Origin: Sneathiella sp.
GTDB taxonomy: Bacteria > Pseudomonadota > Alphaproteobacteria > Sneathiellales > Sneathiellaceae
Direction: 5' to 3'
NCBI GenBank assembly: GCA_016765515.1
Contig: JAESPT010000177.1
Location: 1 to 5,206 of the forward strand
Length of the DNA: 5,206 nucleotides
Positions 1 to 5,206 of this stretch are shown here, piece after piece. Each line of letters starts with the position of its first letter. Position 1 is the stretch's first letter. The notes below the pieces were generated by a model, which was not told where the DNA came from, did no database searches, and worked only from the letters and a program-made list of their open reading frames with translations. The position numbers and the translations under genes are program-made.

Positions 1-506
1 ATATTGTTCCCATCTCCGCTCCAGGCGACAATTTTGTTCTTTATCGGTCCTTTATGTTCTTCAAAAGTCATGATGTCTGCCATCAGCTGACAGGGATGGC
101 TATCATTACTCAACCCATTGATAACAGGGACCGTAGCATTCTCTGAAAGTTCAAGAAGTTTATTATGATCATCGGTTCTGAGCATAATCGCATCGACAAA
201 TCGAGAAAGAACTCGCGCTGTATCCGCCACTGACTCGCCGCGACCCAATTGAAGGTCACCACTGTTCAGCACCATGGTATCACCGCCAAGTTGACGCATA
301 GCCATATCAAAAGACACACGGGTCCGCGTTGATGGAAATTCAAAGATTGTAGCAAGGGTGTGGCCATCCAATGATCGTCCTAAATCCTTGGTCCCCTTTG
401 GTAAGCCGGCCCGTGCCTTCTTGACGGAGATTCCGTCATCAATCATCGCCCGCAGATGGTATTTGCTAACATCATGCAAATCCAGAAAATGCCTAGGTGT
501 CATCAT
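1..506 (-). CDS. argF: Ornithine carbamoyltransferase, N-terminal part (3' end outside window)
   Basis: This enzyme transfers the carbamoyl group of carbamoyl phosphate to ornithine, giving citrulline in cytoplasmic arginine synthesis. I read 168 complete codons from the start; the C-terminal half lies beyond the left edge (the family is usually about 300-310 residues). Visible family marks are the carbamoyl-phosphate loop STRTR (residues 59-63), LQLGRGES (about 85-92), HPCQ (137-140) and GDGNN (164-168), which begins the ornithine domain. These favour ArgF over aspartate carbamoyltransferase. The first of two tandem ATGs (506 and 503) is preferred: GAGGAG inside the end of argD lies 8 nt upstream of it. 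The first ATG overlaps the argD stop by one base (TAATG), so translation is probably coupled and both genes share one mRNA. Residue 57, just before PSTRTR, is Phe where Lys is common. The family call is secure. Confidence 0.96.
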   Translation of the reverse strand, partial: MMTPRHFLDLHDVSKYHLRAMIDDGISVKKARAGLPKGTKDLGRSLDGHTLATIFEFPSTRTRVSFDMAMRQLGGDTMVLNSGDLQLGRGESVADTARVLSRFVDAIMLRTDDHNKLLELSENATVPVINGLSNDSHPCQLMADIMTFEEHKGPIKNKIVAWSGDGNN

Positions 507-1675
507 TACACCAGCTCCTCACACGCTTTTTCCAGGGCCTCTACAAACTCGGAAATCTGTTGTTCTTCTATGATCAAAGGAGCCAGTAGGCGGACAACAT
601 TATCGCCGCCTTTTGCCGCCAAAACACCTTGCGATTTCAAAGCATTTAACAGGTCTGTATTCTCCACCCGGCACTTGAGGCCAAGATGCAGACCCACACC
701 GCGCAACTCTTCCAAAACGGACGGGTACCGGTCGATGACACCGTTTAACGACTGTTTCAGATGGCCACCAATTTGTGTGACGCGGTCCAAAAATCCGGGT
801 TCCGTCATGGTATCGACAACAGCCCCGGCAACCGCCATCGCAAGAGGATTTCCGCCATAGGTAGATCCGTGGGTTCCGACAGTCATGCATTTGGCAACTT
901 TTTCAACAGCCAGACACGCGCCTACAGGAAATCCATTCCCAAGTGCTTTGGCTGAAGACATGATATCCGGCACCATACCAAGATGCTCATAGGCAAAAAG
1001 TTTGCCGGTTCTGCCCATACCTGTTTGAATTTCATCAAACATAAGGAGCAAACCTTCCTCATCACACAAGGTGCGCAAAGCCCGCATGAATTCGGGATCA
1101 ACAACCTTAATACCACCCTCTCCCATGATCGGCTCTATGATGACACCGGCGGTTTCAGGTGTAATCGCTGCTTTAACGGCCTTAATATCGCCAACGGGAA
1201 TATGATCGAACCCGTCCATTGCAGGGCCAAAACCTTCCAGCAATTTATCCTGACCGGCAGCCGCGATTGTTGCCAAGGTCCGTCCATGAAACGACCCTTC
1301 GAATGCAATAACCCTATACCGTTCTGCTTGTCCGTTCTCACTGAAATATTTACGGATCATTTTCAGGCCACATTCATTGGCCTCGGCACCGGAATTACAA
1401 AAATAAACCGCATCAGCAAAAGTGGCGTCTACTAATTTCGCCGCCAATTCTTCCTGTCCTGGTATTCTAAACAGATTGGACACATGCCACAGTTTAGCAG
1501 CCTGATCTGTAATCGCCTTAACAACATTCGGGTGAGCATGCCCAAGAGAAGTCACCGCAATACCGGCAGCAAAATCGAGATATCGTCGGCCGTCATTGCC
1601 GAACAAGTACGCGCCCTCTCCTTTTTCAAAGGAAAGATCTGTAGGGGCATAATTTGATAGCAAAGCGGGAATCAT
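506..1675 (-). CDS. argD: Acetylornithine aminotransferase (PLP-dependent, class III)
   Basis: This enzyme converts N-acetylglutamate semialdehyde and glutamate to N2-acetylornithine and 2-oxoglutarate; many homologues also act on succinyldiaminopimelate in lysine synthesis. From the chosen ATG the protein has 389 residues, the usual family length. Motifs in order are SGAEANE (95-101, phosphate-binding), FHGRT (129-133), [12 protein letters not shown] (213-224, Asp214 expected to pair with the PLP ring nitrogen), [10 protein letters not shown] (241-250, Lys243 the expected Schiff-base lysine) and STYGGNP (271-277). The frame is open up to 1798, but the extra 41 residues are hydrophobic, lack homology-like character and cover the deduced promoter. 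ATG at 1675 has GGAG 7 nt upstream and gives the typical [11 protein letters not shown] opening. The gene ends in the TAATG overlap with argF, an order common in Alphaproteobacteria. The ornithine aminotransferase RocD is a related alternative, but the argF partner favours ArgD. Confidence 0.96.
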   Translation of the reverse strand: MIPALLSNYAPTDLSFEKGEGAYLFGNDGRRYLDFAAGIAVTSLGHAHPNVVKAITDQAAKLWHVSNLFRIPGQEELAAKLVDATFADAVYFCNSGAEANECGLKMIRKYFSENGQAERYRVIAFEGSFHGRTLATIAAAGQDKLLEGFGPAMDGFDHIPVGDIKAVKAAITPETAGVIIEPIMGEGGIKVVDPEFMRALRTLCDEEGLLLMFDEIQTGMGRTGKLFAYEHLGMVPDIMSSAKALGNGFPVGACLAVEKVAKCMTVGTHGSTYGGNPLAMAVAGAVVDTMTEPGFLDRVTQIGGHLKQSLNGVIDRYPSVLEELRGVGLHLGLKCRVENTDLLNALKSQGVLAAKGGDNVVRLLAPLIIEEQQISEFVEALEKACEELV

Positions 1676-1721
1676 GTGCTTTCTCCACGACGATAGTCGA
1701 CAAAATGTCATTAAGTGAATG

Positions 1722-1754
1722 GCCGCGAATCTCACCAAAACAATGAGTAGCGGC
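1722..1754 (-). promoter_or_regulatory. Possible hairpin in the argD leader RNA
   Basis: In minus-strand sense, GCCGC and GCGGC form a 5-bp outer stem. CTCA and TGAG form a 4-bp inner stem, with an internal loop (TA opposite ATTC) and a 9-nt terminal loop. It lies between the deduced transcription start and the argD ribosome-binding site, about 46 nt before the ATG. It does not match a riboswitch class I recognise and no U-run follows. The two stems could arise by chance. Confidence 0.25.
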
Positions 1755-1769
1755 ACAAGAAAGCGCGGA

Positions 1770-1798
1770 AGTATTGACAGGACGACGTCTCCTGTCAA
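1770..1798 (-). promoter_or_regulatory. Predicted sigma-70-type promoter of argD-argF
   Basis: Reading the minus strand, a perfect -35 box TTGACA (1798-1793) is followed by exactly 17 bp and then AATACT (1775-1770). The latter matches 4 of 6 positions of the -10 consensus, including the important second A and final T. A start near 1763 would give a leader of about 88 nt before the argD ATG. No other good promoter is seen between the permease stop and argD. This is a motif match only; the perfect spacing and placement make it the best candidate, but read-through from the permease gene remains possible. Confidence 0.5.
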
Positions 1799-1799
1799 T
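1773..1799. repeat. Perfect 10-bp inverted repeat overlapping the argD promoter (candidate operator)
   Basis: The arms ATTGACAGGA (1773-1782) and TCCTGTCAAT (1790-1799) are perfect reverse complements around a 7-bp centre, CGACGTC. The repeat covers the -35 box, the whole spacer and the first three bases of the -10 box of the predicted argD promoter, where a dimeric repressor would block RNA polymerase. It does not resemble the AT-rich ArgR box. As RNA it could form a hairpin, but no U-run follows on either strand, so an intrinsic terminator for the permease gene is less likely. The repeat is seen directly; the operator role is inferred. Confidence 0.55.
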
Positions 1800-1825
1800 C
1801 AAACTCTACAAAATACGCTGTTTTT

Positions 1826-2662
1826 CTAGGGTTTAAGTTTGTAACCCCGTTTAAAGAACGCCCAGGCAGCTGCATAAAGGGCAACATCCAAAAGTCCGAC
1901 AATAAGAGCTCCCTGAACAAGAGAGCTATCAGAGACGCCTATAAAACCATACCGAAAGCCATCGATCATATAGAAAAAGGGATTTAGATGGCTGAGATCA
2001 TACCAAATGCCTGTGAGACGCTCCACAGAGTAAAAAGTTCCGGACAGGAATGAAAGCGGCATAATCACAAAATTTGTCACGGCGGCAATATGATCAAACT
2101 TGTCAGATATAATACCGCCGAGAATCCCCAAAAGGGAAAGCATCAAGCCCGCTGCCAGAGCAAAGTATACTACTGCGCCCCATGAATGGACGGTCAGGTC
2201 GATAAAAAACCACATACAAATAGCAACGGCACACCCGACAACCATACCTCTGGTCAAACCGGAGAGTGCGTACGCCAGTGTGAGTTCCCCTGCGGACAAG
2301 GGTGGCATCAACACATCGACAATATTCCCCTGAACCTTGGCAATCACCAAAGAAGAGGATGTATTGGCAAATGAATTCTGAATCACCGCCATCATGATCA
2401 GACCGGGCGCCAGAAAGGTGGAAAAGGCAATGTCGCCGGATACCTGGCCGCGGTCACCAAAAGCCAACGTAAAGATGGCCAAAAACAACATTGTTGTCAT
2501 CATTGGCGCAAAGATGGTTTGCAAAGGTACTTTCAGAAAGCGCTTAATCTCTTTCATCAGCAGTGTATACAGCCCGAGCCAATTGAGGAAATCGACATGA
2601 TCGATAGCAGTCTGACCAGTCGCTTTATAAGTTGATTGATTTTCTGTTGTCTGGATGCTCAT
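1826..2662 (-). CDS. ABC-2 type transporter permease (YadH-like)
   Basis: This is a 278-residue inner-membrane permease of the ABC-2 family (PF01061 type), which normally dimerises and works with a separate ATPase to export a polymer, lipid, drug or other compound. Six hydrophobic stretches are visible at about residues 46-68, 82-100, 125-151, 162-185, 193-212 and 249-270, preceded by a polar cytoplasmic N terminus of about 30 residues. Family marks are APGLIMM (85-91), DVLMPPLSAGE (116-126), LSGTFY (206-211) and LNPFFYMIDGFRYGF (226-240), the last typical of YadH-like permeases. The ATG at 2662 is the only reasonable start, but its ribosome site is poor (AGGG only about 2 nt away). No ATPase gene is adjacent: the divergent neighbour is arsC-like and the downstream gene is argD. 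The partner is probably elsewhere, and the substrate cannot be told from sequence. Confidence 0.9.
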   Translation of the reverse strand: MSIQTTENQSTYKATGQTAIDHVDFLNWLGLYTLLMKEIKRFLKVPLQTIFAPMMTTMLFLAIFTLAFGDRGQVSGDIAFSTFLAPGLIMMAVIQNSFANTSSSLVIAKVQGNIVDVLMPPLSAGELTLAYALSGLTRGMVVGCAVAICMWFFIDLTVHSWGAVVYFALAAGLMLSLLGILGGIISDKFDHIAAVTNFVIMPLSFLSGTFYSVERLTGIWYDLSHLNPFFYMIDGFRYGFIGVSDSSLVQGALIVGLLDVALYAAAWAFFKRGYKLKP

Positions 2663-2782
2663 GGCCCTTTAAATATGCTCTCAGAACAAAAGGTGCAAGT
2701 TATCCTTATCACAGATTACTTGAAAAAAATCTAATCAGCGCCGTGATGAGGAAATCGTTATCAACAGGCTGGAGAATAAACA
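2663..2782. other. Divergent intergenic region between permease and arsC-like gene
   Basis: This 120-bp AT-rich gap must hold promoters for both directions. On the plus strand TTGAAA (2720-2725) could be a -35 box, but no good -10 follows at 17 bp. On the minus strand TTGCAC followed after 17 bp by TATTTA would start transcription almost at the permease ATG, implying a near-leaderless message; this is weak. GGAG at 2771-2774 is a clear ribosome site 8 nt before the arsC-like ATG. A short AT-rich inverted repeat (AGATT, 10 nt, AATCT) around 2713-2732 is not convincing. Confidence 0.4.
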
Positions 2783-3130
2783 ATGTCCGTGAAAATCCTT
2801 CACAACCCAAGATGCAGTAAATCTCGGCAAACTCTGTCACTTCTTGAAGAACGCGGAATTGAACCCATCGTGGTGGAATATTTAAAAACACCGCCAAGCA
2901 AAGAGGAACTGCAAGATATTTTAGCCAAACTTGCCCTTTCTCCGCGAGAATTGATGCGTAAAGGGGAAGCTGAATATAAGGATAATAACCTTGCAGACGA
3001 TGATTTAAGTGATGAGCAGCTCATTGATGCCATGATTCAATGCCCGAAACTGATTGAACGACCTATCGTTATCAGCAACGGCAAAGTACGAATTGGGCGT
3101 CCCCCTGAATCCGTTCTGGAGATCGTATAA
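2783..3130 (+). CDS. ArsC-family arsenate reductase-like protein (YfgD type)
   Basis: This is a 115-residue thioredoxin-fold protein of the glutaredoxin-linked ArsC family, which reduces arsenate to arsenite using glutathione and glutaredoxin. The N-terminal HNPRCSKSRQTL (7-18) carries the expected nucleophile Cys11. Arg59, Arg93 (in ERPIV) and Arg106 (in IGRPPE) align by context with the three oxyanion-binding arginines of E. coli plasmid ArsC (60, 94, 107). The protein is shorter than the 141-residue plasmid ArsC and matches the chromosomal YfgD-like branch (about 119), whose physiological substrate is less certain. No arsR, arsB or acr3 gene is nearby, so a housekeeping role is as likely as arsenic resistance. 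The ATG has GGAG 8 nt upstream. The stop lies 3 bp before the meaB-type start, so the two genes form an operon. The family is sure; arsenate activity is an inference. Confidence 0.93.
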   Translation: MSVKILHNPRCSKSRQTLSLLEERGIEPIVVEYLKTPPSKEELQDILAKLALSPRELMRKGEAEYKDNNLADDDLSDEQLIDAMIQCPKLIERPIVISNGKVRIGRPPESVLEIV

Positions 3131-3133
3131 CTC

Positions 3134-4060
3134 TTGGCCTTGTCAATTGATGATATCATTATTGGCTTGCGTGCAGGCAATAGGGGCTCGTTAGCGCGCG
3201 CGATAACTATTGTCGAAAACAGTGGACAGGGTACGGATGCTATCCTCCGGCAGATCAGCGACTCATTAGGACGCGCTACTGTTGTCGGGTTCACCGGCGC
3301 TCCCGGGGCAGGAAAATCCACATTGGTTGATGCCTTTGTCAAAGAGCTTCGCAAGCGCAAAAAAAGTGTTGGCGTCATTGCTGTGGATCCGTCCAGCCCC
3401 ATAAGTGGTGGCGCCGTCCTTGGTGATCGGATTCGCATGTCTGATCACGCCACGGATGACAAAGTATTTGTTCGCAGCCTTGCATCGCGGGGACATTTGG
3501 GAGGATTAAGCCGATCCGCCTCTCACGTCATTGATGTCATGGATGCATTCGGCAAAGATTTCATTGTTCTAGAAACAGTCGGCGCGGGCCAGTCAGAAGT
3601 TGAAGTCGCTGATATTGCCGATGTGAAAATTGTCGTTTGCGCACCGGGACTTGGGGATGATGTTCAGGCTATTAAGGCAGGTATCCTGGAAATCGCAGAC
3701 ATCCTTGTTGTCAATAAGGCGGACAATCCGCTCGCGGAAAGAACAGCCCGTCAATTAGAAGCACGGACAACAGGCGAAAATACGAAAAAGATATCCGTCT
3801 TAAAAACCATCGCCTTGGACGGGATCGGTGTCGACATTCTGACAGACAAGATAGAGACCATCGCGTTATTGGCAAGGAGTGAATTAAAAGGCAAGGATCG
3901 TCCCCGTAAACTTTTAAAAACAGCAGCGTTGGAATATTTGACCTCACTTCTTGATGACAAATCAAACACGCGTTTTGATGAACTTGCTGAAAAACTGGTT
4001 CGCGGGGAGACAACATTTGAACAGGCTGCACTGGAAGTGCTGAAACTTGCCTCCAAGTGA
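3134..4060 (+). CDS. meaB: MeaB/ArgK-family GTPase (acyl-CoA mutase chaperone), TTG start
   Basis: This is a 308-residue G3E-type P-loop GTPase. Family members gate cofactor loading and protect adenosylcobalamin-dependent acyl-CoA mutases such as methylmalonyl-CoA mutase; the old name 'LAO/AO transport ATPase' (ArgK) is misleading. Motifs in order are Walker A GAPGAGKST (55-63), VDPSSP (84-89), LGDRIRM (96-102), RSLASRGHLGGLS (114-126), ETVGAGQSEVEVADIAD (147-163) and the guanine-specificity motif NKAD (194-197). A C-terminal helical segment from about 255 matches the dimerisation part of the family; the usual length is 310-330. TTG at 3134 is chosen because the in-frame arsC stop is at 3128-3130 and the opening LALSIDDIIIGLRAGNR already matches the family N terminus. 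No in-frame ATG occurs before residue 102. A second TTG (3140) is possible. GGAG inside the last arsC codons lies 12 nt upstream, suggesting translational coupling. The mutase partner is not in the window. Confidence 0.92.
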   Translation: MALSIDDIIIGLRAGNRGSLARAITIVENSGQGTDAILRQISDSLGRATVVGFTGAPGAGKSTLVDAFVKELRKRKKSVGVIAVDPSSPISGGAVLGDRIRMSDHATDDKVFVRSLASRGHLGGLSRSASHVIDVMDAFGKDFIVLETVGAGQSEVEVADIADVKIVVCAPGLGDDVQAIKAGILEIADILVVNKADNPLAERTARQLEARTTGENTKKISVLKTIALDGIGVDILTDKIETIALLARSELKGKDRPRKLLKTAALEYLTSLLDDKSNTRFDELAEKLVRGETTFEQAALEVLKLASK

Positions 4061-4155
4061 ATTTCCACCTTTTCATTGCGCTGCACAATATATAAGCTGC
4101 TCCCTAAGCTTGGGCGCAAACCCTAATTATAAAAAAACAAAACAGGAGAAGTCTC
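4061..4155 (+). other. Intergenic region between meaB-type gene and thiolase gene
   Basis: These 95 bp contain a possible -10 box TATAAG (4091-4096, 5 of 6 matches) without a convincing -35 box, so an own promoter for the thiolase gene is only a weak suggestion. TTGCGC (4076-4081) and GCGCAA (4114-4119) are complementary but 32 nt apart. No GC-rich hairpin followed by a T-run is present, so transcription from the upstream operon probably continues. An A-rich tract (4129-4144) leads into a strong ribosome site, GGAG at 4145-4148, 7 nt before the ATG, suggesting efficient translation. Confidence 0.4.
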
Positions 4156-5206
4156 ATGGCAGAAGCCGTTATTGTATCCACTGCGAGAACCCCAATTGGT
4201 AAAGCCTACCGCGGTGCATTTAACAACACCCATGGTGCCGATATGGGCGGACACGCCATTAAACATGCCGTCGAGCGTGCAGGCATCGATCCTGCTGAAG
4301 TGGAAGACGTGATTTTCGGATCCGCCAACCCTGAAGGCGCCACCGGCGGCAACACTGCACGCCAAAGTGCACTGCGTGCAGGTCTACCTGTAACAACTGC
4401 AGGGGTAACCGTAAACCGGTTCTGTTCTTCAGGCTTGCAAACCATTTCCATGGCGGCCCAGCGGGTTATTGTTGATCAGGTGCCGGTAATGGTTGCTGGC
4501 GGTATGGACAGCATCAGTCTCGTCCAGAATGAACACGCCAACACATTCCGCTTCCGTAATGATTGGCTAATGGAAAACAAACCTGCCATTTATGATCCTA
4601 TGCTGAAGACAGCGGAAACTGTCGCAACGCGTTACGGAATTACCCGCGAACAAATGGACGAATTCTCGCTGCAAAGTCAGCAGCGGACTGCCGCGGCTCA
4701 GGAAGCGGGCCGTTTTGACGCTGAAATCGTGCCAATGACCACGACCAAAATATTGTTCAACAAAGAAACCGGCGCGACACTGGAAGAAGAAGTCACCCTG
4801 ACACAGGACGAATGTAACCGCCCGAGCACAACACTTGAAGGTCTGGCAGGTCTGAAACCCGTTCTTGGTGAAGATTGTTTTGTCACCGCCGGAAATGCCA
4901 GTCAACTTTCAGATGGCGCATCAGCTTCTGTTGTTATGGACAGCAAGCTTGCCCAGCAGCGCAACATTGAGCCTCTTGGGACATACCGTGGTTTGGTGGT
5001 TGCCGGCTGTGAGCCTGATGAAATGGGAATTGGTCCTGTCTTCGCCATTCCGAAACTTTTGAAGCGCCACGGTCTGAAAATGGACGATATTGGCCTTTGG
5101 GAATTGGACGAAGCCTTTGCAGTTCAGGCTCTTTATTGCCGCGATAAACTGGGTATTACGAACGAGCTCCTGAACGTTGACGGCGGGGCGATTTCTGTAG
5201 GTCATC
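4156..5206 (+). CDS. Acetyl-CoA C-acyltransferase (thiolase), 3' end outside window
   Basis: This thiolase either cleaves 3-ketoacyl-CoA with CoA to release acetyl-CoA or condenses two acetyl-CoA. I read 350 complete codons of an expected 390 or so; the right edge cuts the gene just after the active-site His. Motifs are the N-terminal VIVSTARTPIGKAYRGAF (5-22), NRFCSSGLQ (87-95) with nucleophile Cys90, GGMDSIS (115-121), GNASQLSDGA (246-255), GCEPDEMGIGP (284-294), LDEAFA (317-322) and NVDGGAISVGH (340-350) with catalytic His350. The second catalytic Cys (CxG motif) lies beyond the edge. Asp318 replaces the Asn usual in the NEAFA motif. A clean GGAG lies 7 nt before the ATG. The sequence style fits degradative acyl-CoA thiolases of Alphaproteobacteria better than a PhaA of a polyhydroxybutyrate cluster, as no phaB or phaC is seen. 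Substrate chain length cannot be told. Confidence 0.94.
   Translation, partial: MAEAVIVSTARTPIGKAYRGAFNNTHGADMGGHAIKHAVERAGIDPAEVEDVIFGSANPEGATGGNTARQSALRAGLPVTTAGVTVNRFCSSGLQTISMAAQRVIVDQVPVMVAGGMDSISLVQNEHANTFRFRNDWLMENKPAIYDPMLKTAETVATRYGITREQMDEFSLQSQQRTAAAQEAGRFDAEIVPMTTTKILFNKETGATLEEEVTLTQDECNRPSTTLEGLAGLKPVLGEDCFVTAGNASQLSDGASASVVMDSKLAQQRNIEPLGTYRGLVVAGCEPDEMGIGPVFAIPKLLKRHGLKMDDIGLWELDEAFAVQALYCRDKLGITNELLNVDGGAISVGH

Noticed and set aside
456..955. Plus-strand open frames opposite argD and argF (for example 456-860)
   Set aside because: They are antisense to well-conserved coding sequence, have no ribosome sites and encode no recognisable domain.
1676..1798. N-terminal extension of argD by 41 residues to the ATG at 1798
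   Set aside because: The extension is a hydrophobic run unlike any ArgD N terminus, has no ribosome site, and its DNA holds the promoter-like boxes and inverted repeat. The start at 1675 gives normal length and a good ribosome site.
2783..3130. Arsenic-resistance island
   Set aside because: Only a single YfgD-like ArsC is present, with no regulator, pump or mobile element nearby.
3149..3158. Palindrome ATGATATCAT near the start of the MeaB-type gene
   Set aside because: It lies inside conserved coding sequence (Asp-Asp-Ile-Ile) and needs no regulatory explanation.
3711..4119. Minus-strand open frames of 122-125 codons opposite the MeaB-type gene
   Set aside because: They are shadows of a strongly conserved GTPase, and their translations look random and low in domain character.
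4076..4119. Possible terminator between the MeaB-type gene and the thiolase gene
   Set aside because: The arms TTGCGC and GCGCAA are only 6 bp and 32 nt apart, and the following A-rich stretch is not a T-run on the coding strand.
4206..5205. Minus-strand open frames opposite the thiolase gene
   Set aside because: The plus strand encodes an intact thiolase with all motifs in order; the reverse frames show no family features.

Overview
The window is an ordinary chromosomal segment of an alphaproteobacterium-like genome with mid-range GC. The argD-argF gene order, the MeaB GTPase and the thiolase type all fit a marine alphaproteobacterium (the orders Kiloniellales or Sneathiellales are only a guess). 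No tRNA, rRNA, CRISPR array, insertion sequence, phage gene or toxin-antitoxin pair is visible. All six genes belong to known families, and I see no undescribed multi-gene system. The most notable unexplained signals are regulatory.

Left part, minus strand (read right to left): an ABC-2 type permease (2662-1826), then argD (1675-506), then argF (506 to beyond the left edge). argD and argF are the acetylornithine aminotransferase and ornithine carbamoyltransferase of arginine synthesis. They overlap by one base (TAATG) and are surely co-translated. The 150-bp gap before argD holds a perfect 10-bp inverted repeat. It coincides with a well-spaced sigma-70-like promoter (TTGACA, 17 bp, AATACT). 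A two-part hairpin follows in the deduced leader RNA.

Middle: a 120-bp divergent gap (2663-2782) separates the permease from the plus-strand genes. I found no strong promoter in it.

Right part, plus strand: a short ArsC/YfgD-type thioredoxin-fold protein (2783-3130) is followed after 3 bp by a TTG-started MeaB/ArgK-family GTPase (3134-4060). After a 95-bp gap comes an acetyl-CoA acyltransferase (thiolase, from 4156, cut by the right edge). MeaB proteins protect and load cobalamin-dependent acyl-CoA mutases, and thiolases release or join acetyl-CoA units. Their closeness suggests short-chain acyl-CoA or propionate metabolism, but no mutase gene is in view.
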